NCBI GenBank assembly: GCA_945861265.1
Contig: CAMAUC010000008.1
Span: 1-64,000 of the forward strand
Direction of reading: 5' to 3'
DNA: 64,000 nt
Source of the DNA: Rhizobium sp. Q54
Lineage (GTDB): Bacteria; Pseudomonadota; Alphaproteobacteria; Rhizobiales; Xanthobacteraceae
Below the pieces are notes generated by a model, which was not told the origin of the DNA, made no database searches, and saw nothing but the letters and a program-made list of their open reading frames with translations. Below are positions 43,342 to 52,968 of the stretch, piece after piece; the stretch's first letter is position 1; the number at the start of each line of letters is the position of its first letter. A program made the position numbers and the translations under genes.

Positions 43342-43731
43342 TCACGTCTGAAACGCCGGGTCGATCGGCACGCGATAGCCGTTGGCCAGCCGGTTGGTTT
43401 CATTGGCCATGCCGGTCACCGCCATCAGTTCGCCGAACATCGCCTCGCTCATACCGGCCTTGCGCGCGGCGGCGCTGTGACTGGCGATGCAATAAGCGCA
43501 ACCATTGGTGACCGAGACGGCGAGATAAATCATTTCCTTGGTTAGCGGATCGAGCGCGCCCGGCGCCATGATCTCCTTGATGCTTTCCCAGGTGCGCTTG
43601 AGCGTCGCCGGATCGTGCGCCAGAAATTTCCAGAAGTTGTTGACGTCCGGCACATTGCGCGACGTCTTGATGTCGTCATAGACCGCGCGCACGGCGGCTG
43701 AGGCATCGGCATATTCAATCGGCGTCGGCAT
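43342..43731 (-). CDS. Carboxymuconolactone decarboxylase family (AhpD-like) protein
   Basis: LTKEMIYLAVSVTNGCAYCIASHSAAARKAGMSEAMFGELMAV (CxxC, H pattern). Confidence 0.9.
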   Translation of the reverse strand: MPTPIEYADASAAVRAVYDDIKTSRNVPDVNNFWKFLAHDPATLKRTWESIKEIMAPGALDPLTKEMIYLAVSVTNGCAYCIASHSAAARKAGMSEAMFGELMAVTGMANETNRLANGYRVPIDPAFQT

Positions 43732-43817
43732 GGAGCGTCATCCTCGCGGCTGTTTGATGCGGCCGATTATGATGACATCGGCGGTCGCTGCAAGGCTGCG
43801 GCCTGTGCGCCGCCGCG

Positions 43818-44912
43818 TCAGGCCGGCGACACCATCAGCATCGGCGCACCCTTGCACGCGCGCGCGCGCAGCACGTCGTTGACCCGGCGCGGATTGGCGA
43901 CCTTGCCTTTGGTGGCATCGATCAAATTCTGGGTGAGTTTTTCGATGCTGTGCTGAGAGATGCCAAAGCCTGTCAACAAATTGAAGCGCACCGTCCGAAT
44001 ACGCGGATGGCAAGCCGCCGGCGGGATAAAGTTCTCCACGATCATGCGCGGCAAAGCGAGAATTTCCCCCGCTTCATAGGTGCGGTCGATGCCAAGTCCA
44101 TCGACGGATTTGTCGCGGATCAACGCGCTGACGTCGAAAAATCCGGTGACCGGCGACGGATCGAAGGCATAGACGTAGCGAATTGGCTTGTCGCCGCTGG
44201 CATACGCCGCCTGTTGCGCCAGGCCGCCGCCGAGCGAGTGACCGACCGAAACGAATTCGGTGACAGCGCCGCGGCAGTCGCCTTTGCGGATACCTTCGAG
44301 GATGTCGGCAATGTGAGTCTGCACCTGCGCGTACTGGTCGAATTTCGGCGCCAGCCGGTAAAGCCAGCGGAAGTTCGAAATCCAGTCGCCGAACTCGTTC
44401 CCGTCGGTGCCTCGGAAAGCAATCGCGACATGGCATCGACCTTTCTCGCGCCGGCGCCACACGTGATATTCAAGCCCGCTCACCGGCTTACATTTCGAGC
44501 CAAGTTTTTCCGGACAGGGCAGACTGCCAGCCCGTCCGGCAATACATTCCCAATGGTGGCGATCTTTCAGGGTGCGAACCCAGTCCAAAACTGTCTTGTT
44601 AAACTTATACTGGCCGTCGCTGTCCCGGGGGAGATGGTTGATGAGCTTCTTGGGATCGGGACAACGCGTGTCGTCGTTGAGCGCGTTTTCATTGGTATAG
44701 GCGATGGTCGCCATCATGGCGTAGGGCTTATACAGCGCCGCATAATCGGCGGCTGCCTGGTCCGTCATTTCGCCGGTGCCGATACCGACATAAACCTTTT
44801 CGCGCGGCTGGGTCGCGCAGCCACCGAGGACGGCACTAAACGCAAGCAGGACCGCGAAGGCGGCCGGCCGCGCCGAGCAACGCTTACCCCACCCCACCAT
44901 GACGCACCCCAT
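43818..44912 (-). CDS. Lipase (class 3)-like lipoprotein
   Basis: Lipobox-like FSAVLGGCAT; FVSVGHSLGGGLAQQAAY serine-hydrolase elbow. Confidence 0.8.
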   Translation of the reverse strand: MGCVMVGWGKRCSARPAAFAVLLAFSAVLGGCATQPREKVYVGIGTGEMTDQAAADYAALYKPYAMMATIAYTNENALNDDTRCPDPKKLINHLPRDSDGQYKFNKTVLDWVRTLKDRHHWECIAGRAGSLPCPEKLGSKCKPVSGLEYHVWRRREKGRCHVAIAFRGTDGNEFGDWISNFRWLYRLAPKFDQYAQVQTHIADILEGIRKGDCRGAVTEFVSVGHSLGGGLAQQAAYASGDKPIRYVYAFDPSPVTGFFDVSALIRDKSVDGLGIDRTYEAGEILALPRMIVENFIPPAACHPRIRTVRFNLLTGFGISQHSIEKLTQNLIDATKGKVANPRRVNDVLRARACKGAPMLMVSPA

Positions 44913-45046
44913 ACCCGCGTAACGTGTATCGAAGCAGGAACCATACTCCGCGACAAGGGGTGACGCGCGCCGGTCCGCGGTTTCGACGCGGCGGCCGGAT
45001 GCGCTAGCGTTACAACCGGACAACCTGAAAAGCACGGGGAAGACGC

Positions 45047-45847
45047 ATGTCGAAGACGCCGGATTATTTCCACGGCAAGACCATCGTCATCACCGGCGCC
45101 GGCAGCGGCATCGGCCGCGCCACCGCGCTGATCTTCGCCCGCGAAGGCGCCAATGTCGTCTGCGCCGATATTAATGAGAACGCGGCGGCCGAGACCGCCG
45201 CGATGGTCGATGCGCACAACCGCGCCGCCCAGACATCCGGCAGCAATGCCGGCCGGACCCTGGCGCTGACCATCGACGTGACCAAACGCGACGCGGTCAA
45301 CGACATGATCGATCTGGCGATCGGCGAATTCGGCAGCGTGCAGTTTCTGTTCAATTCGGCCGGCTCGGCCATCCGCCGTTCCAAATTCCTCGACATCGAC
45401 GACGATCTGTTCGAGCGCACCTACGATCTCAACGTCAAGGGCACGTTCTACGGCATGCAGGCGGTGCTTCCGCATATGCTCACGAACAAGTTCGGCGTCA
45501 TCGTCAATATGGGCTCGCAATCGCACAAGCGCGGCGGACCGGGATCGGGCGTGCATTATGCCTCAGCCAAGGGCGCGGTGGTGACAATGACAATGGGCGT
45601 GGCGCGCGAATTCGCCACGCAGGGCATCCGCGCTTTGTCGATATCGCCGGGGCCGATCGACACTGCGTTCCAAGCGGCGGCGGCGACGTCGCCCGAGATG
45701 GCAGCGCAAATGCTCAACGACGTGCCGATGAAGCGTTTCGGCAAAGCGGAGGAAATCGGCGAACTCGTGCTGTTCATGTGTTCCGACGCCTGCGGCTTCA
45801 TGACCGCCGACACCGTCTATGTGAACGGAGGCGGCGGCTTTCGCTGA
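45047..45847 (+). CDS. SDR family oxidoreductase
   Basis: VITGAGSGIGRATALIFAREGANVV...FNSAG...GVHYASAKGAVVTMTMGVAREFATQGIRALSISPGPIDT. Confidence 0.93.
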   Translation: MSKTPDYFHGKTIVITGAGSGIGRATALIFAREGANVVCADINENAAAETAAMVDAHNRAAQTSGSNAGRTLALTIDVTKRDAVNDMIDLAIGEFGSVQFLFNSAGSAIRRSKFLDIDDDLFERTYDLNVKGTFYGMQAVLPHMLTNKFGVIVNMGSQSHKRGGPGSGVHYASAKGAVVTMTMGVAREFATQGIRALSISPGPIDTAFQAAAATSPEMAAQMLNDVPMKRFGKAEEIGELVLFMCSDACGFMTADTVYVNGGGGFR

Positions 45848-45850
45848 AAG

Positions 45851-46825
45851 CTATTTGCGCAAGCCGGCCGCCTCCACCGCGGTTTTCCATTTTTCCAGTT
45901 CGGCCGCCTGCGCTTTGGCGAAATCCTCAGCCGAACCGCCAATGGCGTCGAAGCCCTGCGCCTTGAACATGGTCTGTGCCTCGGGACCTTTGATGCCGAT
46001 ATTGCCGGCGCGTGACAATTTATCGATTACCGCGCGCGGCGTGCCGGCCGGGGCCCAGATCGAGAACCACAGGCTGGCATCGAGATCGACGCCGGACTCG
46101 CGCAAGGTCACCAGATCGGGCGCGGCCGACGAGCGCGTCGCCGTCGATGTCGCCAGCGCCTTCAACGCGCCGGAGGCAATGTGCGGCAGCACCGCCGCCG
46201 CCGGCGAGAACATCAGCTGGATGCGGCCGGCGATAAGATCGGTGGTCGCCTGCGGCGAGCCCTGATACGGCACATGCACCATCTTGATGCCGGTGCGCAG
46301 CGCGAACAATTCGGTCAGCAGATGCGGAATGGCGCCGACGCCGGTCGAGCCGTAGGACAATTCGCCGGGCTTGGCCTTGGCCAGCGCGATCAGTTCGGCA
46401 ACGTTTTTGACGTTGAGCGAAGGATGCACCGCCAGGATCATCGGCTGGCCGGCGACCATGATGACCGGCAAAAAGTCGCGCTCCATGTCAAAGCTCTGCT
46501 TGGCGTTGAGCAGGCCGGTGCTGATATTGACGCCGCCGCCGGCGAGCAGCGTGTAGCCATCCTTCGGCGCGCGGGCGACCGCGTCGGCGGCGATGGCGGA
46601 AGCCGCGCCGGGCCGGTTCTCGACCACGAATTGCTGGCCGAACTGGCGGCTCCATTCATTGGCCATCAGCCGCGCGATCAGGTCGGTCGACGAGCCCGGC
46701 ACGAAGCCGACGACGATGTGAACCGCCCTGTTGGGATAATCCCCCGCCGCAGGCGCCTGAGCTTGCGCCTGCGCGCCGGAAACAAACGCCGTCAACACGG
46801 CCGCCACTTTAAGCCAGCGCATCAT
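45851..46825 (-). CDS. Bug-family tripartite tricarboxylate transporter substrate-binding protein
   Basis: YPNRAVHIVVGFVPGSSTDLIARLMANEWSRQFGQQFVVENRPGAASAIAADAVARAPKDGYTLL. Confidence 0.92.
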   Translation of the reverse strand: MMRWLKVAAVLTAFVSGAQAQAQAPAAGDYPNRAVHIVVGFVPGSSTDLIARLMANEWSRQFGQQFVVENRPGAASAIAADAVARAPKDGYTLLAGGGVNISTGLLNAKQSFDMERDFLPVIMVAGQPMILAVHPSLNVKNVAELIALAKAKPGELSYGSTGVGAIPHLLTELFALRTGIKMVHVPYQGSPQATTDLIAGRIQLMFSPAAAVLPHIASGALKALATSTATRSSAAPDLVTLRESGVDLDASLWFSIWAPAGTPRAVIDKLSRAGNIGIKGPEAQTMFKAQGFDAIGGSAEDFAKAQAAELEKWKTAVEAAGLRK

Positions 46826-47035
46826 CCGTCAACCTCCCTGCCCGTCGCGTCAAATGCGCGAAGCTGATTCCGGTTGCCGGACGCTAGCAGACTGGCTGGA
46901 AATAACCCGGTATCGGGCGGGAATATTCACCACGCTGCGTCGTTTAATCAGATGGACCGGAAGACCCGGCCCGGCAATATCAAGCGGCGGCAACGTGCGC
47001 AAAGCTCAGATCAAGCCGCCATCAGGGAGGATGCC

Positions 47036-47953
47036 ATGATCAGATTCGCATTGGCGACAGCGACGGCACTGTTGTTTTCCGGCGCCGCGTTCGCCCAGCA
47101 GCCCGCCGGTCCGCCGGTCGGACCCGACTGGTCGAAGATCGAGGTGAAGACCACCGATCTCGGCAACCGCACCTATATGCTCGAAGGCCAGGGCGGCAAT
47201 GTCACGGTCGCCGCCGGCAATGACGGCGTCATCATGGTCGACGGCCAGTTCGCGCCGATGCACGACAAGCTGAAAGCCGCGATCGCCGCGGTGTCGCCGC
47301 AGCCGATCAAGTTTCTCGTCAACACGCATCATCACGGCGACCATGTCGGCGGCAACGCCGCCTTCACCGCCGACGGCGCGGTTGTCGTCGCGCACGCCAA
47401 TCTGCGCGACATCATGGCCAAGGGCGGCACCAATAATGTTTCGATGCAGCCTGTTGCGCCGGCAAGCGGCGCCGCGCTGCCGGCCAAGACCTATACCGAC
47501 GCAATGACGGTCGACGTTAAGGGCCGCGCCGCGCAACTCAAGCACACCGCCAATGCGCATACCGGCGGCGACACTTACATCTATTTCGCCGACGCCAATG
47601 TGCTGTCGACCGGCGACGTCGTCACGCTCGGCCGCTATCCCAACATCGACTATCTCAATGGCGGCAGCGTCAAGGGCATGATCGCGGCGGTCGACGCCTA
47701 TATCGCGCTCAGCAACGACAACACCAAAGTGGTGCCCGGACACGGCCCGGTTTCCAGCAAGGCGCAGCTGATCGAATACCGGACGATGCTGGTGACGGCG
47801 CGCGACCGCATGGCCAAGCTGATCGCCGAGGGCAAGAGCCTCGACGATGTTTACGCCGCCAAGCCCTATGCCGACTTCGACGCCAAGCTCTCGGCCAACG
47901 AACAAATGGCGAAGAACTTCATGCGCGTGGTCTATTCGAGCCTGAAGGGGTAA
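47036..47953 (+). CDS. MBL-fold metallohydrolase (secreted)
   Basis: FLVNTHHHGDHVGGNAAFTADGAVVVAHANLRD; TGGDTYIYFADANVLSTGDVV. Confidence 0.92.
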   Translation: MIRFALATATALLFSGAAFAQQPAGPPVGPDWSKIEVKTTDLGNRTYMLEGQGGNVTVAAGNDGVIMVDGQFAPMHDKLKAAIAAVSPQPIKFLVNTHHHGDHVGGNAAFTADGAVVVAHANLRDIMAKGGTNNVSMQPVAPASGAALPAKTYTDAMTVDVKGRAAQLKHTANAHTGGDTYIYFADANVLSTGDVVTLGRYPNIDYLNGGSVKGMIAAVDAYIALSNDNTKVVPGHGPVSSKAQLIEYRTMLVTARDRMAKLIAEGKSLDDVYAAKPYADFDAKLSANEQMAKNFMRVVYSSLKG

Positions 47954-47963
47954 GCGCGCGCGA

Positions 47964-48287
47964 TCATGCGGGCGCCGAGAGCCCGACGAAACCGCGCAGC
48001 TCCTTCACCGTCGCTTCGGCTTCCTTTGCTTCTCCGGTCGTGAGCACCATCGTCTCGCCGGTGCGCCGGTGCAGCACGCTGTGATAGATCATCGCGCCGG
48101 AGAGGCCATCCTTGTCCGACTTCACCGCGATGTCGTCGATGTCGGTGAGTGCGAACTCGACCGGTTTCTTGCTCCAGAACAACAGCTTCTGTTGCAGCGC
48201 CGCCTTGCCGGAATCCTTGTCGAGCGTCAGCGTCGTCGCGCCTTCGGTGAGCACGAGCTTGCGCGATGTATTCTCGATTTTTGCCAT
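47964..48287 (-). CDS. Hypothetical protein
   Basis: MAKIENTSRKLVLTEGATTLTLDKDSGKAALQQKLLFWSKKPVEFALTDIDDIAVKSDKDGLSGAMIYHSVLHRRTGETMVLTTG; coherent coding composition. Confidence 0.65.
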   Translation of the reverse strand: MAKIENTSRKLVLTEGATTLTLDKDSGKAALQQKLLFWSKKPVEFALTDIDDIAVKSDKDGLSGAMIYHSVLHRRTGETMVLTTGEAKEAEATVKELRGFVGLSAPA

Positions 48288-48349
48288 GACCAGGTCCCCT
48301 TGGTGGTTTCCCGTTCGCCATCATAGCAAAAATACGCGGGCGAGGTTGC

Positions 48350-48900
48350 GGCGTGCTGACGCGGCGATGAAATTTTCAAACAGCCCGCCTTCGCTAAAGC
48401 TTCGGCGGGCAAGCTCAAGACAAAAGCCAACGCTTCGCCGCCCGTATTATTTGTGAGGCGCCGGGTGCGCCTGTCTTTCGTTAGTTCCCTCAAAGATGAG
48501 GGAATGGCGCGCCGAAGGGCGCTTCCATTATCCTTATGTCCGCGCTTCATTCGCAAACAAGTCTACGCAGTTTGCGTGAGACCCAATGCGCGGAGCGCGG
48601 GCGCCTCTCGGCGCGCCAATGCGGCGTCTTACAGCAGCCGGGCCGCGCTTCCGACGGCTATTGGCCTTCCAGGACGGCCGAGCCTCGGCCCTTTTGGGCA
48701 CCGAGCCTCTTTAGTCCGGGCAAAGCCAAAGGCTTCGCATCGTCAGCGAGCTCCTCGCGGGAGGTCCTTGTGCCTCCGGGCGGAACCCCGGCACCGCCCG
48801 GGCGCGATGAGTGCGTAAACTCACCGCCCGCGGGCGCCGCATCCCACCCCGCTTTCACGACGCCTCATGACAGCGCCCCTCGTCGGGTGGAACGGCAATA
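48350..48900. other. Coding-poor, hairpin-dense intergenic block (candidate structured ncRNA or repeat mosaic)
   Basis: Chain of inverted repeats: GCCCGCC..GGCGGGC (48383-48410), TTCCCTCA-AAGA-TGAGGGAA (~48485-48504), CGCAAAC..GTTTGCG (48552-48576), CTCGGCCC..GGGCACCGAG (~48682-48704), CCGGGCGG..CCGCCCGG (48776-48801); overlapping ORFs on both strands look non-coding. Confidence 0.5.
48383..48410. repeat. REP-like palindrome, related to the 6173-6201 element
   Basis: GCCCGCCTTCGCTAAAGCTTCGGCGGGC versus reverse complement of 6173-6201 TCCGCCTTCGCTCTGCGAGCTCCGGCGGA. Confidence 0.6.
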
Positions 48901-48995
48901 GGATTATATAGGTTGGGAATAAGGTCAATATGAAGCGCGGGATCTTTTCTTGGGAAACTGCGCGCGGCAGCGGCCTTGAAAATCCGGCGCGACCG

Positions 48996-49016
48996 ATGAT
49001 ATCATATTGATATCAT
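48996..49016. promoter_or_regulatory. Tandem palindromic operator ATGATATCAT-A-TTGATATCAT
   Basis: Two TGATATCA octamer palindromes centred 11 bp apart, 19 bp upstream of the antitoxin ATG. Confidence 0.7.
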
Positions 49017-49034
49017 TTTGAACGGAGGCCCCTC

Positions 49035-49277
49035 ATGGCCGACATTCTGATCCGCAATCTCGACGACGATATCGCCCGCCGCCTGAAGGAAAAGGCCAAG
49101 GCCGCTGGCGCGTCAGTGAACGAGACAGCGCGCCAATTAATTACTCAGGGCCTGAAGCCGAGCAAGGAAGAAGCCTGGGCGGCGGCTGATGCGCTGCGCG
49201 AGAAGATCGGCAAGGTCACCGGCGACTCGACGGATATCATTCGCGAGTGGCGCGACAACAAAGAACCCTACCGGTGA
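49035..49277 (+). CDS. FitA/VapB-like ribbon-helix-helix antitoxin
   Basis: MADILIRNLDDDIARRLKEKAKAAGASVNETARQLITQGLKPSKEEAWAAADALREKIG. Confidence 0.88.
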   Translation: MADILIRNLDDDIARRLKEKAKAAGASVNETARQLITQGLKPSKEEAWAAADALREKIGKVTGDSTDIIREWRDNKEPYR

Positions 49278-49678
49278 TGCTGGTCGTCGATGCCAGCATC
49301 GCCGTCAAATGGGTATTGCCGGAAGAGAATTCCGACCGCGCCGCTGCGTTGCGCCGCCCCGAAGAAAGGTTCGTTGCGCCTAATCTGGTCGCCGCCGAAA
49401 TCGGCAATGCCGTCTGGAAGCGCGTGATGTGGCAGGACTTCCCGCTTGCCGACGGGCTTAGCGCGATCGACCTAGCCCTCACCCATTTCACGCAATTGAT
49501 AGCGACGGAAGAATTGGCTGCCCGCGCCACTGAAATCGCCGTCGAACTCAAGCATCCGGTCTACGATTGCTTCTATCTCGCGTTGGCCGAGCGCGAACGC
49601 TGCCCGTTGGTGACGGCGGACAAGCGGCTGTTGGCGGCGGCGAAGAAATTCAAGAGCGTTGAGGTGAGAGCGTTGTAG
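49277..49678 (+). CDS. vapC: VapC-type PIN-domain toxin
   Basis: MLVVDASIAVKWVLPEE...NLVAAEIGNAVWK...HPVYDCFYLALAERERCPLVTADKRLL; TGATG overlap with antitoxin. Confidence 0.92.
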   Translation: MLVVDASIAVKWVLPEENSDRAAALRRPEERFVAPNLVAAEIGNAVWKRVMWQDFPLADGLSAIDLALTHFTQLIATEELAARATEIAVELKHPVYDCFYLALAERERCPLVTADKRLLAAAKKFKSVEVRAL

Positions 49679-49711
49679 GCCTCCTTGCGACTGCGAGCCG
49701 CGCCCACCTCA

Positions 49712-50113
49712 CTACCCCACCCGCTCCGCCAGCGCCTTGTCCAGCTCCGGCAACATGACGATGCCTTCCTGATCGCTGCCGGACGAATGCACCACGATCC
49801 AGGTGCAGGGCGCGTGCGGCAGATCGGCCTGCACAAAGGATTGTTCGCCGGCGCGCACCAGCACCCGATGTTCGAGAGCGTCGCCGTAATAGACGTAGCA
49901 TTCGCCGGTCAGCATATAGGCGATGGTCTCGATGCCCTTGTGATAATGCGCCTTGGCGCGCGCGCCGGGCGGCATCGGCATGATGTTCATGCAGATCTTG
50001 TTGGCGCCGACCGTCTCGGCCGAGGCGCCGGCGCCGTAGGTGATGCCCTGCTTGCCGACATAGGTCTGGCCCGGCTTGACGATTGTCACACGCGATGTGT
50101 CGAGAACGACCAT
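49712..50113 (-). CDS. Cupin domain-containing protein
   Basis: MNIMPMPPGARAKAHYHKGIETIAYMLTGECYVYYGDALEHRVLVRAGEQSFVQADLPHAPCTW. Confidence 0.88.
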   Translation of the reverse strand: MVVLDTSRVTIVKPGQTYVGKQGITYGAGASAETVGANKICMNIMPMPPGARAKAHYHKGIETIAYMLTGECYVYYGDALEHRVLVRAGEQSFVQADLPHAPCTWIVVHSSGSDQEGIVMLPELDKALAERVG

Positions 50114-50154
50114 CGTACCCTCCCTCTCGTTCGCGCCGAGCTGATCGTAAAGAC

Positions 50155-50232
50155 GTGGATGGCCGGGACAAGCCCGGCCATGACGCGATATGTTGGTTAC
50201 CCCCACCCCACCCGCAAAAGGGGGAGGGTTAA
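50155..50232. repeat. Intergenic palindromic repeat cluster
   Basis: GTGGATGGCCGGGACAAGCCCGGCCATGACG (50155-50185) followed by ACCCCCACCCCACCCGCAAAAGGGGGAGGGTT. Confidence 0.65.
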
Positions 50233-50238
50233 GAAGCG

Positions 50239-51192
50239 CTACCACCCCATCAACGTCTTGGTCGAAGCCTCGTTGTCCTTCAGGAACTTCACATAGTCCG
50301 CGCCCTTGATGACGCGCGGCTCGAGGCTGAGGGAAGCCGCCTTGTCCTGGTGCTCCTTCGAGTTCAGCGTCTTCTCAAGCGCCGCGACGAGCTTGGCCTC
50401 GACATCTTTCGGCAAACCCGCCGGAGCTGCGATGCCGCGCGACACCGACCAGTTCTGATTGAAGCCCTGCTCCTTGAAAGTCGGCGCGCTCGGCAAAAAG
50501 CGCGAGCGCTCCGGCGACATGACGCCGAGAATGCGGATGGTGCCGGCCTTGGCCTCCTCGGCCACTTCGCTGATATTGGCGCCGAGAATGTGGATGTGGC
50601 CGCCGAGCGCCGCGGTCTTGGCCTCGGCCGTACTCTTGTGATGCACGGTGATCATCTTGATCTTGTTCTCGACTTCCATCGAGAGAATGGCGAGATGATC
50701 GTCGGAGCCGGCGCCGAAGGCCGAGACGGTGAGCGTGTCCGGCGTTTTCTTCGCCGCCTCGACCACGTCCTTGACGCTCTTGAATGGTGAGTCCGCCTTC
50801 ACCGCCCAGACATTGTAATCGAGCACGTGGTTCATCAGCGGCGTGAAGCTGTCGAGCGTCTCGGTGCGCTTGTACTGCTTGTCGAGATAGCCGGCATACA
50901 TGCTCGGCACGTTGAGATAGCCGACCGTGTAGCCGTCCGGCTTGGCCTGCGCCAGCGCGCCCCAGCCAACCCAGCCGCCGCCGCCGGCGCGGTTTTCCAC
51001 CGTCACCGGCTTGCCCAGCGCGGCTTCGAGGTCGCGAGCCAGCATGCGCGCGGTGATGTCGGTGCCGCCGCCGGCGCCATAAGGCACGATCAAGGTGATG
51101 TTGCGTTCCGGGTATTGCGCCTGCGCGGGTGCTGAGAATATCAGCGCGGCGGTGGCCGCGGCCGCGACGATACGAATTCCTGCTGTGAGCAT
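50239..51192 (-). CDS. Bug-family tripartite tricarboxylate transporter substrate-binding protein
   Basis: YPERNITLIVPYGAGGGTDITARMLARDLEAALGKPVTVENRAGGGGWVGWGALAQAKPDGYTVGYLN. Confidence 0.92.
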   Translation of the reverse strand: MLTAGIRIVAAAATAALIFSAPAQAQYPERNITLIVPYGAGGGTDITARMLARDLEAALGKPVTVENRAGGGGWVGWGALAQAKPDGYTVGYLNVPSMYAGYLDKQYKRTETLDSFTPLMNHVLDYNVWAVKADSPFKSVKDVVEAAKKTPDTLTVSAFGAGSDDHLAILSMEVENKIKMITVHHKSTAEAKTAALGGHIHILGANISEVAEEAKAGTIRILGVMSPERSRFLPSAPTFKEQGFNQNWSVSRGIAAPAGLPKDVEAKLVAALEKTLNSKEHQDKAASLSLEPRVIKGADYVKFLKDNEASTKTLMGW

Positions 51193-51305
51193 GGTTGTGT
51201 CTCCCCCTGGTGCCGTCTTGGTTGCGGTTCAGGGGCTAAGACTGCGCGCGAATGCGCAAACCGGCAAGGGGGCGCGCTGCCCGGTGCGGCAATTAGACTT
51301 TGCCC

Positions 51306-52838
51306 TCACACCGGCAGATTATCGTGCTTCCGCTTCGGCACCTCGACGTGCTTGTTCCTCAGCATCGCCAGCGCGCGGGCGATGCGCTTGCGCGTCGCGT
51401 GCGGCATGATGACGTCGTCGATATAGCCGCGCTCGGCGGCGACGAAGGGCGACAGGAAGCGGTCCTCGTATTCCTTGGTGCGCGCGGCGATCTTGTCCTT
51501 GTCGCCGATGTCGGCGCGGAAGATGATCTCGACCGCGCCCTTGGCGCCCATCACCGCGATCTGCGCGGTCGGCCAGGCATAATTGACGTCGCCGCCGATG
51601 TGCTTGGACGCCATAACATCATACGCGCCGCCGAAGGCCTTGCGTGTGATGACAGTGACGAGCGGCACGGTGCACTGGCTGTAGGCGAACAGTAGTTTTG
51701 CGCCGTGCTTGATTAGGCCGCCATATTCCTGGTCGGTGCCGGGCAGAAAGCCGGGCACGTCGACGAAGGTGACGATCGGAATGTTGAAGGCGTCGCAGAA
51801 GCGCACGAAGCGCGCCGCCTTGCGCGAGGCGTCGGAATCTAGCACGCCCGCGAGCACCATCGGCTGGTTGGCGACGAAGCCGACGGTGGAGCCTGCGATG
51901 CGGCCGAAGCCGGTGACGATGTTCTTGGCGTAGGCGGTGGAGATTTCGAAGAAGTCGCCCTCGTCCACGACCTTCGTGATCAGTTCCTTGATGTCGTAAG
52001 GCTTGTTCGGATTGTCCGGAATAAGCGTGTCGAGGGACTCGTCGATGCGGTCGACTTCATCAAGCGTCGGCCATGACGGCGGACCGGCCTCGAAATTCGA
52101 CGGCAGGAAGTCGATCAGCCGGCGCATCTGCAACAGGCACTCGACGTCGTTGTCGAACGAACCGTCGGCGACGCCGGACTTGGTGGTGTGAATGCTCGCG
52201 CCGCCGAGTTCTTCCGCCGTCACCACTTCGTTGGTCACGGTCTTCACCACGTCGGGCCCGGTGACGAACATATAAGACGTGTCGCGCACCATGAAGATGA
52301 AGTCGGTCATGGCCGGCGAATAGACGTCGCCGCCAGCGCAGGGGCCCATGATGATACTGATTTGCGGGATGACGCCCGAGGCCAAGACGTTGCGCTTGAA
52401 CACTTCGCCGTAGCCGCCGAGCGCGGCGACGCCTTCCTGGATGCGCGCGCCGCCGGCGTCGAACAGGCCGATGACCGGGCAACGCGCCTTCATCGCCATG
52501 TCCTGCACCTTGACGATTTTCTGCGCGTGCGCTTCCGACAGCGAGCCGCCGAACACGGTGAAGTCCTTGGAGAACAGATAGACGGTGCGGCCGTTGACGG
52601 TGCCCCAGCCGGTGACGACGCCGTCGCCGGGGATCTTCTGGTTTTCCATGCCGAAGTCGGAGGAGCGGTGCTCGACGAACATGTCGAACTCCTCGAACGA
52701 GCCCTTGTCGAGCAGCAGTTCGATGCGCTCGCGGGCGGTGAGTTTGCCGCGCCGGTGCTGGGCGTCGATGCGCTTGCCGCCACCGCCGAGGCGGGCCTCG
52801 CCGCGCCGCGTCTCCAGCCTGTCGAGAATGTCCTTCAT
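51306..52838 (-). CDS. pccB: Propionyl-CoA carboxylase beta (carboxyltransferase) subunit
   Basis: [75 protein letters not shown]...[10 protein letters not shown]. Confidence 0.93.
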   Translation of the reverse strand: MKDILDRLETRRGEARLGGGGKRIDAQHRRGKLTARERIELLLDKGSFEEFDMFVEHRSSDFGMENQKIPGDGVVTGWGTVNGRTVYLFSKDFTVFGGSLSEAHAQKIVKVQDMAMKARCPVIGLFDAGGARIQEGVAALGGYGEVFKRNVLASGVIPQISIIMGPCAGGDVYSPAMTDFIFMVRDTSYMFVTGPDVVKTVTNEVVTAEELGGASIHTTKSGVADGSFDNDVECLLQMRRLIDFLPSNFEAGPPSWPTLDEVDRIDESLDTLIPDNPNKPYDIKELITKVVDEGDFFEISTAYAKNIVTGFGRIAGSTVGFVANQPMVLAGVLDSDASRKAARFVRFCDAFNIPIVTFVDVPGFLPGTDQEYGGLIKHGAKLLFAYSQCTVPLVTVITRKAFGGAYDVMASKHIGGDVNYAWPTAQIAVMGAKGAVEIIFRADIGDKDKIAARTKEYEDRFLSPFVAAERGYIDDVIMPHATRKRIARALAMLRNKHVEVPKRKHDNLPV

Positions 52839-52968
52839 GGTCGCCTTTTAGCCCCCTCAAAATCCGTGGACCGGAGTTTGGCCCACTTTGGTGCGCTGCA
52901 AAAGGCATATCTTGCCAAGGCCCCCACGAGGCTTGGCATTCCCGCCAATCCCTGTTTACAAGCCCCCC

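Noticed and set aside
48453-48901. Two overlapping 121-aa plus-strand ORFs in the hairpin block
   Set aside because: R/S/P/A-rich products in different frames with no start context; more consistent with non-coding sequence.
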